A stretch of 64,000 nucleotides of DNA from Candidatus Synoicihabitans palmerolidicus (GCA_020809425.1 JAGGDC010000001.1:1116001-1180000); one strand, 5' to 3'. Counted from the stretch's first letter, positions 49,982-61,246 are shown. Program-made: numbers and translations. Notes: generated by a model from the sequence alone, not told the origin.

Positions 49982-51804
49982 GAGCGTGTCCCACAAGCAC
50001 AAGAGGTTGGAGAAGAGGAGGTAGCGTAAAAATAAAGAGGCCGAAACTGGGGGGATTTCCTGGTTTCGGCACAAAAACGGCGTGTATAATTTGGTGTGAA
50101 CAATACTACCGAAGCGGTCGCCCCGGAAGTTGCCCTAAAAACCTGGCTGCGTCCAGACCTGACTTCGATCGGACCCAACAAAGATTACGCCGCGTTTCGC
50201 GATCAACTGGCGGGGCTCGACCAGTTGCTGGCCAACCGTCACTTGGAAGCGATGGCCGTGGACTTTGTCCGGGAAAACTGGCGGGGCGACGACGTGGCCG
50301 GGTTACCGCGACACCTGCAGTTCGCGCGCAAGGCGCGGCGGGTGCAGGTATTGCGCATGATGCTAGGGAAAATCAGCTTGCGTAAACTTTCCCTGAGCAT
50401 CGCCTCTAGCGATCTGTTGGCCGACTTTTGCGGAGCGCGCCGGATCGACGGCATCAAGGGGGTCTCCCAAAGAAAGCGTGCGGGAGCGTGCGTCCAAATG
50501 CTTCACCGCCGGGCAGGTGCGCAGGATGAGCCAAGTCTTTATCGAGATGTGCGGTGAGGCGGACCGGGCGAGCAAACTGGGACTGGCTGCGACGCAGCCG
50601 ATGGATACGTGCCTGGTGGACTCGACCTGCCTGCAGGCCAACATCCATTTCCCGGTCGACTGGGTGCTCTTTCGCGACGTGAGCCGCACCCCCTGCTCAA
50701 GGCGGTGAAACTGCGCCGTGCAGCGGGGTTGCGGGGTCGGATGCCGAACGAGCCGCCAGTCTTTGCCAAGCAGATGAATCGGTGGTGCATCGCGATGACC
50801 CACAGCCGACCGGCGCCGCGATGCGAAGCGGGCCCGCAAGGGCGTGCTCCGCCAGATGAAACGCCTGCTGCGCACCATCGGCGAGCACGCCCGCCGCCAC
50901 CGCGACCACCTCGCCGCCGACTACGCCCGGACCCGCTTCAGTGAGCGCCAGGCCACCCGCATCATTGCGCGCATCGACGCCATGCTCGAGCAACTGCCGG
51001 CCGCGATCAAACAGGCCCACGAACGCATCATCGACGCGCGATCAGTGCCCAACGCCGAGAAGATCCTCTGCGTCTACGAACCCGACGTGCAGACCGTGGT
51101 CCGAGGCAAGGCGTCCGGCGAGGTCGAGTTTGGCAACACCCTCATGATCAGTGAGAACGTGACGGGGTTGATCACCGATTGGCAGTTGTATCAGGGAATG
51201 ACTCCGGCCGAATGGCGTCAGTTCGACCAGAGCCTCTAGCGCCAGAATCAGTTCGCCCTGAGCACCCCGATCAAAGCGGCGAGCACCGACGAGGCTTCTC
51301 GACCAAACGGCTGTGCGAACGCTTGGCCGAAGCCGACATTTATGACGCCACTTGCCCCCGTGATCCGCAGCAACTGCAACGGCGCATGCAGGAGCCGCAG
51401 TTCGTGGCGCTCCAACATCGCCGGGCTTCGACGGAAGCCCGCATCGCCATCATCAAGCAACGCCAAGGCAAGCGATTGAGTGCCAGAGGCTTCACGAATC
51501 GCTACCTGACGGTAGCCTGGAGCATCCTCGGTCACAACCTGTGGCTCATCGCCCGACTGCTGGCCGACCAACCACCGCAAGCCCAAGCCGCCTAAAACCA
51601 CCACGCCTACTCCAACGATGAACAATAAACCGGCGGCCGGAGGTTCCCTCATGGAAACGATCCAGGCACTGACTGCCGCTATACCACCTTTTGCTATCTC
51701 ATTGCATCTGCGCGCGCCTACATCCGCCATTAGTAGATGGAAATCCGCTCAAAAATCGGCTTTCCTTCCCCCCTTCCAAAATCAGGGTAAATGGGACACT
51801 CTCT
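49982..51804 (+). mobile_element. IS-X copy 2, inverted relative to copy 1
   Basis: Left end GAGCGTGTCCCA at 49982-49993, right end TGGGACACTCTC at 51793-51804 (one mismatch in the repeat). Near-identical over its length to 841-2656 in reverse orientation. The right end abuts the CTAA target site of IS701 copy B. The two IS-X copies bound a 47-kb interval as an inverted pair, so recombination between them would invert most of this window. Confidence 0.85.
50096..51595 (+). pseudogene. Transposase of IS-X copy 2, broken
   Basis: GTG 50096 starts NNTTEAVAPEVALKTWLRPD. The protein is then split by frame changes near 50480, 50690 and 50830, by an amber codon at 51237-51239 where copy 1 has Glu (SLERQNQF), and by another frame change near 51290. 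The C-terminal half (RGFTNRYLTVAWSILGHNLW) ends at TAA 51593-51595. Some lesions are shared with copy 1 and some are not. Confidence 0.8.
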
Positions 51805-51806
51805 AA

Positions 51807-53302
51807 TTCTACTTAGTTAAATGGAGGTAGGCCGACGGGAATGCGTTTTCGCCGCTCGATGTCGCGTGCTCTGAGCCGGTGCCTGGCGGTGATATTGGTG
51901 AGGATCGCTGCCTCATCGAGGCGCTTGCGAGGCAGATAGTAGTCGAGCAGTTCGGTGATGTCGCGCACGCTCAGCAGCGGGACCTGGGGATGCTGGGGAT
52001 GCACTTGGGTGCATAATTTTGGGGAAAATAGCATGGCCATGGCAACCAAGGCCATGTGATGATGTCAGCCGGGCCAGACCCGCACCTGATGCTGTGCCAT
52101 GCCCAACTGGCTCTTCGCTTCGTGGAAGGCATGTTCGCTCCAGAAGCGCTGGGCCTGTGCCCAGGCATAGTGGGCCCACGACTGGGCCGGCCGGCCGGCA
52201 GGTTGCTCAGGCTGTATTTTGAAGCTGTTATCTGCATCGCGTCGGATGATCAGTAAACGCTCTCGTGGCTCCTGTGTGCCTGGCTCCCAGGTCCATACGG
52301 TGCTCACCCAGATCCGAGTCCACAGCTCCCCCTTGGTGCCTGAGCGGTATGTGACCCGTTGGTGTGCCGACTCGAAGTGCTCCTGGGCCAATGCTTCCAC
52401 GCTGCGATACTGTGCGGTGTTGGCCTCGCTGAGCCGCTAGTTCTTCGCGGGTCGTTCCCGGCCCGCGTGCGGTTTCTCCTGTTGTAGTTGTTGCGTCCAT
52501 ACCTTGGTCGTCCTGGCCACATCGCCCACAAAGCGCTCCCCCAGGTCTTCGACCGCGTTGAGCAACTCGCGCTTGCCATCCAGGCAGTCGAAGCCGACCC
52601 AGCCAAACCTCAGGCCCTGCTTGCGCGCGTGCACGATCATCTCCCAGGCCTGCTCGTGTTTGGTTTTATACACGCGGCATTGCTCCGGCACCTTGGCTTT
52701 GTCCAGTCTCGCCGAGTCCTGCGTCCACGCCTCCGGCAGATACAGACGAAAATCAGTCAGGCACACCCGCGCGTATCGCGCCCCAGGCAAGCGTAGACTC
52801 CGATTTGGCAGTTCTCAACCTTGCCCGCCCGCCCGGACCATTGGCGCTGCACTCCCACCGACGCGTGGCCCTTTTTCAAAAAACTGCTCTCGTCGATATA
52901 CAGACCGGCAAGTTTTTCATCGCCGAACAGTGTGTTGGCATCGCAGGCCACTTGGTCCATCAACGAGTGGTGATCCCATAGCGATGAACTGATGAACCGC
53001 TCAAGACCTTGATAATCACTGCCTTTCACATCCTGCCCGATTACCTCAATGTTTTTTCGCCGCTGCGTGCCTCAGCAGCCCACTGAGGTAGTGGCGCGCG
53101 TGCCCCACGCTGTTCATCCTCCAGCCGATGAAGTGCGGTGAATAGGAGTGGCAAAATTCCACGAACACACGGGTCGCATCTTTTAGGGCGGCAATGTCAT
53201 TTTTTCTTCGGCCCGCAGGGCTAGGCCCCGATGACCAACGGGCTGATAGAGTCCCATCTCTGTCGCCTCTTCTAGTTCTGTCAAACATTTAACTAAGTAG
53301 AA
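51807..53302 (-). mobile_element. IS701-family element, copy B
   Basis: Same ends and orientation as copy A. Flanks are CTAA on the left (51803-51806) and CTAG on the right (53303-53306), the mirror image of copy A. In this copy YIDESSFLKKGHASVGVQRQ is intact. A two-base duplication near 52772 shifts the frame, the amber codon at 52438-52440 matches that of copy A (46406-46408), and a TGA near 52069 replaces the Trp that copy A keeps in the VWP.WHHHMALVAMA block. No functional transposase can be made from either copy as given. Confidence 0.88.
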
Positions 53303-53387
53303 CTAGAGTGGGTGGCATACCCTAATTTATATGCTGCGAACTAAATTTTATAGCACTAATATACAGGATTGTTCTTACTTATAGTTC

Positions 53388-54079
53388 ATGAACATTGTTG
53401 AATCTCCACGCCCTCAAGTACATCTTATGTGCGTCTTGGTAGTAGACGACAACTTATTTGTGGTCGCATTGGTGATTCAGTTTTTGGAAACTTTAGATGG
53501 ATTTTCGGTTGTTGGCCAAGCGACCACGGTGGATGAGGCTATTGAAATCGGGGTCAGAGAGAAACCGGATTTGGTCATCCTAGATCTAGTTTTGGAGAAC
53601 GGTTCAACCGGCTTGCGCTTGTTGGACGACTTGAAACGTAAATCCCCGCAAACTCGTTTCATGATCTAATTCTGGAAACCTCACTCTCAATGCGACCAAG
53701 GCAGCGTTGGCGCATGGTGTTTTGGGGATTGTCGACAAAGGCGCGCCGCTCAAAGAACTCCGACAAGCCTTGATGAGTACGGCTCAGGGCACTCCTTATT
53801 ACTCGAGTACCGCGGCTGATTTTTTACGCCATCTTGTGCGGGTTCAACGCAATGAGAAGAGAACGGTGGATCTATAGCCCGCGTGAGCGTTCAGTTTTAG
53901 CCATGCTGGCGGAAGGACTAAGCTCCAAGGAAATCGCCGCCAAATTGGGTTTGAGCATGCACACGGTGGTGAATCACCGTAGCAATTTGATGCGCAAAAC
54001 GGGGCTGCACCGGGTAGCGCAACTTTCCCGCTACGCGGTTGAAATCGGCCTCCTTACTCCTTCCCAGCCCTCGCAGTGA
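53388..54079 (+). pseudogene. NarL/LuxR-type response regulator, two frameshifts
   Basis: The receiver domain starts with MNIVESPRPQVHLMCVLVVD (phosphorylation-site Asp in LVILDLVLENGSTGLRLL). After a one-base change near 53670 it continues as SGNLTLNATKAALAHGVLGI and VDKGAPLKELRQALMSTAQG. After a second one-base change near 53873 the LuxR helix-turn-helix follows, SPRERSVLAMLAEGLSSKEI with HTVVNHRSNLMRKTGLHRVA. Joined, the protein has the standard 215-230 residue length. There is no partner kinase beside it. Upstream, 53307-53387 is AT-rich and may hold its promoter. Confidence 0.85.
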
Positions 54080-54148
54080 GCGCTTGCCGGTAGGCGCTTT
54101 CATTTCCCGCACTATCGGCAATGTATATCGCCACGTTAGTGGCGCCAC

Positions 54149-56366
54149 TCATAGGATTGAGTGCGGAATCTCGAGCACGAAAGTTTCGTTTAAGCTATCT
54201 AACAATCCGTCGAAAGGGTGACTGGATTCCGTCTGGTACCCGTTGTTAAAGTGGAGCTCGATCCCGGCGATCAAAGAGAGGGAATCAACAGCTTGAATAC
54301 GAAAGGTAAGGGTTGTGTCTGAATTCGAGATACCGATACCCGGAGAGGTTGGTGGAGTCAAATCAATGAGGAGGTCATCCGTTTCAAACGTCACGCTGCG
54401 ACGGTCAGCTGGAGCGCGCGGCGAAGTTTATTCCACGGTTAGGCGAGTAAAATACAGGCCTTCGGTTAAAAATCTGCGATCGAATTGCAGCCACGATTCG
54501 TCGATCTGGTGGGCCAAGTCCGTCCATTCAGATTCTTCGTTGTGGCGGATCGAACACGTCGCCACCGTGTTGTCGTCGTCAGGTCTCGGATGGTCCAGGT
54601 TACGATTTGGGCATCGGGTTGAGGGACGACTGGGCTCGACAACAAGTTGGTGTTGTTTCGACCGCTGTCATTGGAGACTGCTGGGTTGATTTTACCGATG
54701 ACTTGACCCCAGGTCACGACGTTGGTGGTTGATGTTTCGGGGCGGGGATTGAGCCCGAAATTCGGGGAAACCAACCGAAATTCCTGTAGTATAGGTCGAC
54801 GATTGCGGGGCAAGTGGTAGATACTAGCGGCATCCAATTGGATGCGCGGCACTCACTGTATTGGGTAGTGTGATACGCACCTCTGAAAATTCGCCGCGCA
54901 ATTCCGGCACCAACCAACCGGAATGGTTGAGCGTCGCGGGCTGCCACGAGGTCCAGCCTTCGAATTTGTCGCGGCCTAAATTGGCCCGTATTTCGACCAG
55001 CAGTTCCTCGGAAGCGACATCGCGTATTCGGTTGAAACGCAAGGTACCAATTTGGCCAGGGGACCGTAAGTCCAGCCTTTTGGTTTTAGCGGTGCGGGGG
55101 CCATCTCCGTCGAAGTCCACTCGTGTCAATCCGCGGGGATTGTTGGTGAGGAGGAGAAAGGTGCGGCGGATCCGCCCCAAGGGCGAAGGTCCGTGAGTTG
55201 GACGGAGTCGCTACCGGGAAAAGTCAAAGAACGTCGAGCCACGGGATCGTAGTCGACCAATTCTCCGTCGTCTCCGCCCGGAAGAAGTAGAACATTCTCG
55301 AACGGAACAATGCGATAAATCGCGAGATTTGCTCTTGAGGCGACGGTTTCAGGCAGGCCGCCGTCCGATGGCAGCACCAGAAGAGAACTGCGGCCTTGGA
55401 AAGCATCCGGAGTGGCAGCTTCCATGATGGTTGGCGCGGGTTTTGAGGCATCCTTTTCGTCCTCATTTTTCTCAGGAGACAAATTAGTGGTGTTGATGAT
55501 TCTGTTCTTCGCGGCGCTGCCAGACTCGACGACGTAAACGTCCCCGCTGGGAGCGACGTAAATGTCGGTCACCTCACCGCGATCTTGATCAACAAGAATT
55601 GTTGGTGATCCTCCTTGGGCAGGGAACTGGTACAGATTTCCACTGGGCGAAGACCCGGCGAGGATTGATCCGTTCGGGGCCAGTGCCAGATTCCGCACAT
55701 TGCGATCACGAATGGCGCCGAATTCGGAGACTCCGCGTTCAGACCAAATGGGCTTGTTGCTCGTGTCGCTATCAGGCTGGGAGGCCAGGAGTGCGGTCAG
55801 ATCGATCCGGTAAATTCGTCCCGGATTGCGGGTGGCGACCAAGAAGGTTTTTTCGTGTTCGAGCGGGAGCAGATCAAGGACTGAATCCACGGGGAGATCA
55901 ACCGATGTGACCACGGCACCTGTTTTATCCAGTATATGAATACGTCCATCCGGAGAGGTTCCCACGGCGAGATAGCCACCCGGTAGACTGAGGAGTACGA
56001 GAGCATGTGAGGAGTTTAGTTCCGCCCAAACTTCAGTCCTGAAGTTTGGCGACTCGGAATCGAAGGTAACCTTTAGAATTTGCCCGGAAGGTCCGGTGGC
56101 AATTAGCCAACTACCGTCTTCCACCGGGAGGAGGTCCCAGAGTAGCTCGGAGGGTATCTCGCCGGATAAAGGAGTTATCGTAGGACCGGCTCGATGAGGC
56201 GGCCATCCGATCTTGTGCCTAGTCCCTGCAAGTCTCGAGAAGAGACATCACGAAAAAAATCGATCCCATAACTCAAGGTGCTCGGATCCGCGACGACAGT
56301 CGTCGTGACGACTGCCGATAACAATGGACCTACGAGAAAGCGAAAAATGCGGTAAGACATGGGCAA
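54149..56366 (-). pseudogene. Secreted beta-propeller protein paired with an S55-family gene, multiply frameshifted
   Basis: About 740 residues. The signal peptide MPMSYRIFRFLVGPLLSAVV at 56366 leads, after a frame change near 56160, into a propeller domain (EDGSWLIATGPSGQILKVTF, GYLAVGTSPDGRIHILDKTG, NLALAPNGSILAGSSPSGNL, TDIYVAPSGDVYVVESGSAA). A jelly-roll or carbohydrate-binding-like C-terminal region follows (RITLPNTVSAA, IELHFNNGYQTESSHPF). Further frame changes lie near 55180, 54850 and 54470. The gene starts 32 bases behind the S55 gene on the same strand, so the two formed an operon and presumably worked together outside the cytoplasm. The function is unknown. Confidence 0.65.
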
Positions 56367-56397
56367 GGAAGCACGTGAAAAAAACTTGACTGAGGGT

Positions 56398-58198
56398 TCA
56401 GTCGGTGATCGTGAAAGACCGTTTTACCAGTCCTGCGACCAGTCCTGCGACCAGTCCTGCGACCAGTCCTGCGACCAGTCGATGAGGCAGTATATGAGTC
56501 TCCCATAATATTTCCCGGGTAGCGCGTTGGCTATACCTCGCGGGATCGGCAGTGCGCGCCACTCGGCTGAGTGAAGCGGGCAGTTGCAGGGTAGCGTCGG
56601 TTTGATTCAGAAAAATATCAGACGCAGTCAGCACCGAAATATAGAGTCCATCGGGCCGACGCTTGGCACGCCGGGCGTCCAGATAGGCCTCAAATTTACG
56701 TCTTTGGCTCACTGGGTAAGCGCGTTGACCGCCGGTCAATAAATCCAAGTTGGGGCCGCTGGTGATAACGATCTCGAGTTTTTGCCCCTCCCATGCGGTT
56801 TCGAGTGGGATTTCGATTATCTCACGCCACGAGGAGGATTGGAAATCTCGCAAAGTCAAAGTGACTGTAAAGTCGCTGCCGGGTCTGGCGCTTCGGTGCG
56901 AAAATTGGGCATTGTCCATGCTGGTGGTCGGATTTTCCTGCAGCGGTTCAACCGTGAAGGTGACCAACTCGGGGAAAACTTCTTCGACGGGATTTTGCAT
57001 CCAAGTCGATAGGCGTTATACGAGGCCTTCCAAGCCGACTTTGAAGCCCTGAGGACCGGCGTAGAGGCGGGACATGCGCAATGATTCTCCCCCGGGGAAG
57101 TCCACATCGACTCTCAGGGCAAATCCTTCGGACAACCCGGCATCGTTTGATCCGAGCACGGCTTGACTCAAACCAGTCGCCATGATCATGGGAGTGAGTC
57201 GCGGGTGCCGCACGGTGGAAAAATTCAAAGTGCGTTGAGGCGTATGAACTTTCCCCGCCACCATGGGAGGATCGGAACCGAGTTCGCCGTAGATGGCTGA
57301 TAAACGGTCTTGGCGGACGGTGCAGATCACGGCGCCGGTATTGGCGATTTTGAAAGAGCTCAGATTTGAGGGAAGAATCGCGACGATTTCAGCGGCCGTC
57401 ATGGGGACTTCCACGGTGCCCAAGCCCAGTAGCGGATGGCCAAATGCGAGGACGCGGTTTCCGTCCACCGAAGAAATTGTGCCGGTTCCAGCGAGGGCAA
57501 TGTCGCCAATGGCGAGGGCGGCGCCAACCGCTTGACCGGGCGACAAAATCCGGCCTTCGAGATCGTTAGCGGATAAGGCGGAAGGCGACATCGCGCCGCC
57601 GAGAGCCGTGGTGTTTAAACCGAGCTCAGCGAGAGGCTCGGCCAGCCATGCGGCGACGTTGGGCGAGATTCCGCCTAAGGCGAATACGAGAGAAAGAGGC
57701 TCCAGTGTATCGGGATATTGGTTACGATGGCGAGGAATGGGCGCCGTCGATCGCCCCATCGTGGACGGCGATAAACCACTCGCAGGCAAAGCTCCCGGAC
57801 GGGTATTGAGGTCCATCGCGATGCGGCGAACCTCGTAGAGGTCCGCCGCGGAGGTGAAACCGGCGAATCGCACGGTCTCGAAGCGTTGCACTTGATAGGA
57901 CAGCGCTCCGGCAAACTTGCCATTGATATAGAGGGGGGCTGCCACTCATGCTCGCCACCGCGCCCATATTTGGTACCCTTGGATCCGTGAGTTGGCAGAA
58001 AATCATGGATTTCCCCGGCCCCAGGGCGTTTTCAATGACGCCGGTGACTTCGACGGTGAAGGATTCCGGTTCAGTGCCTTGAAATACGGTCCAAACCTCG
58101 CCTTCCATCCCGGCCGACAGTTCAGCAACCGGCAGGATTTCCGAGAATGTTGGTTGAGCAGGGACCGTGAGGAAACGCCACGCCAGTAACACTACCAT
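56398..58198 (-). pseudogene. SpoIVB-type S55 peptidase-domain protein, interrupted
   Basis: Signal sequence MVVLLAWRFLTVPAQ at 58198. The S55 domain follows: LSAGMEGEVWTVFQGTEPES, VTGVIENALGPGKSMIFCQL and VASMSGSP, where the Ser of 'MSGSP' is the predicted nucleophile, then LYINGKFAGALSYQVQRFET after a frame change at the C6 run near 57950. The rest is a long beta-rich domain. An in-frame TAA at 57016-57018 (Glu to stop, GLV-stop-RLSTWM) and the homopolymer shift break it. SpoIVB-like domains are serine peptidases acting on regulated proteolysis or surface proteins. The C-terminus carries the AGLV repeat. Confidence 0.72.
56426..56480 (-). repeat. 12-bp tandem repeat encoding AGLV units at the C-terminus of the S55 gene
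   Basis: Four full units ACCAGTCCTGCG plus a partial fifth. On the minus strand they read VAGLVAGLVAGLVAGLV just before KRSFTITD and the stop. Copy number changes would stay in frame. Confidence 0.9.
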
Positions 58199-58265
58199 CA
58201 CAATACCCCGTTCGACCGCAACCGGGCAAACGGGCGGGTTTTCAGGAGGAATGGGCAGCGGAAAA

Positions 58266-59527
58266 TCATAGTTCTTTGATGACGGAAGCCAAAATTTCAC
58301 AGGCGCGGTCGATGGATGACCCCTCATGGGCAGTGCTGATGAAGCATGCCTCATACGCGCTCGGAGGCAAGTAGACGCCTTTTTCGAGACATCCGCGGAC
58401 ATAGCGTCCAAAGAGGTTCGCATCCGTAGTTTGGGCCGTCGCCAAATCTCTAACCGGTTCCTCGGTGAAATAGGTGCACCACATCGACCCGGTTTGCGGG
58501 ACTTGGGCAGCAATACCTTTGGCGTTGAGGGCTTAGCTCACGGCGCGCTGAATTTGGGACCCGAGTCGGGCCAGTCGCGGGTAGATGTCTTCGGTGGCGA
58601 AAAGTTTCAGCGCTGCGATGCCCGCCGCCATGGCGAGCGGGTTGCCGCTCAAGGTCCCTGCTTGGTAGACGGGACCTTCGGGGGGCAAGGTAGGCCATGC
58701 CCAAATGCTCCCACGGGCAAGCCTCCACCAATGATTTTACCCAGGGTGGTAAGATCGGGAGTGATATTTTCGATCTCCTACACGCCGCCCCTGGCGAGGC
58801 GAAACCCTGTCATGACTTCGTCGAAGATGAGAATACTGCCGTGTTTGGCGGTCAGTTCGCGGAGAAATTTGAGGTAGCCCGGATCGGGACGAATGAGTCC
58901 TACGTTGGCGGGGTAGGGTTCCAGGATGACGCCCGCGATGGCGTCAGGATTCAGAGCGAACGCCTCCTCCAAGGCGGTGCGGTCATTGAACGGTAATACA
59001 ATGGTTTCGCGAGCGAAAGAAGCGGGCACGCCGGCACTGTCAGGATGCCCGTGGGTGAGGGCGCCGGATCCGACCTTGATGAGCAGCGAGTCGGAGTGAC
59101 CGTGATAGCAGCCCGAAAACTTGATGATCTTGTCGCGACTGGTATAGCCCCGAGCCAATCTAATGGCGGACATGGTGGCCTCGGTGCCACTATTACACAT
59201 GCGTACCTTTTTGATGGACGGAACGTAGGTGGTGATCATCTCCGCCATCTCCACTTCGTATGGGTGTGGCGTCCCAAAGGAGGTGCCTCGATGTAGTGCT
59301 TCGGATATGGCGTCGCGAATGACCGGATGGTTGTGGCCGTGAATGGCGGGCCCCCAGGTGCAAACGAAGTCAATCAACTCCTGACCGTCCCCCGTGGTGA
59401 GAGTGGCGCCGTGCGCGGACTTGACGAAAAATGGAGCTCCACCCACGGAGCGGAAGGCGCGCACGGGCGAATTCACACCGCCTGGGATCAATTGTTTGGC
59501 GCGTTCGAAAAAAGCGTCAGAGGTCAT
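58266..59527 (-). pseudogene. hemL: Glutamate-1-semialdehyde aminomutase, inactivated
   Basis: Makes 5-aminolevulinate for heme and corrinoid synthesis by the C5 route. Start ATG 59527 ([20 protein letters not shown]). All landmarks are recognisable: [56 protein letters not shown], and the PLP lysine in [17 protein letters not shown]. Lesions: TAG at 58778-58780 (Gln to stop), loss of several codons after GAFG near 58712, an extra C in a C6 run near 58690, and TAA at about 58533-58535 (Gln to stop). Two nonsense substitutions plus a deletion point to true loss, not sequencing noise. Confidence 0.88.
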
Positions 59528-59604
59528 AAAAGATGAAGGAACCACGAATGAAGGGCGTTAAACATAGAAATTCCGCGATCAGGTGAAAATATCCCCTGAC
59601 TCCG

Positions 59605-61246
59605 TTAACTGACGTAGCGTTGGACAATGGGGATACGTCGACCGACTCCAAATGCGAGAGGAGTGATTTTTAACCCCGGGGGCGGCCTGGTGGCGTTTGT
59701 ATTCGTTGAGAGCGACCTTTCGCATCACGTCCTTGATGATCTCCGCGGGGAAGCCTTGTTCGATTAGTTCGCGACTTGATTTCCCTTCCTCGACGTATGC
59801 GTGCAACATGGCGTCCAAGTCCTCATAGGGCGGCAGACTATTCGAATCTACCTGGTCCGAGCGCAGTTCTGCACTAGGAGGTTTGGCCAGGGTGCTTGGG
59901 GGGATAATTTCCCGGTCCTTGTTCAACCATCGGGCAAGGGCCATCACTTGGGTTTTGTAGACATCGGATATAATAGCCAACCTGCCGCACATATCACCGT
60001 AGAGCGTGCAATACCCAATGGCGAGTTTACTCTTATTGCCAGTAGTGAGCAACAGCGCTCCAAATTTATTGGAGAGCGCCATCATCAAGGTGCCGCGTAT
60101 TCGAGATTGGATATTTTCCTCCGTCACGTCGGTGGGGCGTCCTTCGAATAGCGGAGCCAGGACGTTTTCGCATGCCTTTACGACGGGCGAAATGTCGATG
60201 ATCTCAAAATTAATTCCCAAGTTGCTGGCCAACTTACGGGCGTCGTCTCGGGAGTGTTGAGACGAAATTGGCGCAGGTAGCGAGACTCCAACCACGTTCT
60301 CCGGGCCTAGTGCCTCGACGGCCAAAGCGGCCACGACGGCGGAATCGATGCCGCCGCTCAGTGCTATGAGCACTTTGAGGAATCCTGAACTTGGAGGCGT
60401 AATCCCGCAGGCCGAGCACCGGCGCATCATGCACATCCGCCATTTCCTCTTGATCAAAGCCTCGATGGAGAATAGTCGCATGCCGATCCAGATCCACTAC
60501 GGTGGTATCTTCGGAGAATGCGGAAAGTCCGGTTTGCAAAGAACCATCCGGACGCACGACAAGAGATCGGCCGTCAAATACCAACTCATCCTGTCCACCA
60601 ACTGCATTCACGTAGACTACCGGGCAGGTTAATTTCTGCGCGGCGGTGCTGATTAACTGCTGTCGTGTGGTGTTTTTGTCGTGCTGCCAGGGACTGCTGG
60701 ACAAGTTGACCATCAAATCAAGTTGGTGTGACTCCAGCCACGCCACAGAGTCGAAACGGTGGCGATGGCGCGTCAGCAGTGGGGCGTTGGCCCAGAGGTC
60801 TTCGCAGATTGTGATTGCGACGCGGAGGCGATTGATGGTGAAAATCGTCGGGGCGGACGCGGCTTCGAAGTAACGATCTTCGTCAAAGACGTCGTAGGTC
60901 GGCAGGAGACATTTACGGGCGAAACCTTGAATGGCACCGTGCTGGCAGAGCGCGGCAGCATTATGAAAAGGTCGTCCGTCGAGGGCTGGATTGGATTCCA
61001 CAGTACCAATGAGTGCGGGCACTTCGCCGCAGACGGCGGCGATCTCGAGCAATGCACCTTCCGCGTCATCGCCGAAACGGCGTTTGAAAGGAGGTCTTGG
61101 GGGGGATATCCACAGGTAACCAATTCGGGAAATACAATCAGTTCGGCGCCATCGGCGACCAAGCGATGGTAGGTGGCGATGATTTTGTCTCGATTTCCCG
61201 CCAGATCGCCAACGGTAGTATTTATTTGAGCAAGGCCGACACGCAT
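59605..61246 (-). pseudogene. nadE: Glutamine-dependent NAD+ synthetase, three single-base frameshifts
   Basis: Final step of NAD synthesis. The nitrilase-type glutaminase domain ([39 protein letters not shown] with the catalytic Glu, [29 protein letters not shown] with the Cys) is followed by the synthetase domain ([20 protein letters not shown], the SGGxDS ATP-PP motif; [37 protein letters not shown]) and the end [14 protein letters not shown]. Frame changes at about 61083 (T run), 60375 (TT) and 59670 (A5 run) are each one base in a homopolymer. Total length (about 547 residues) is otherwise normal. As NadE is usually essential, an assembly or basecalling error is a strong alternative here. 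Confidence 0.85.
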
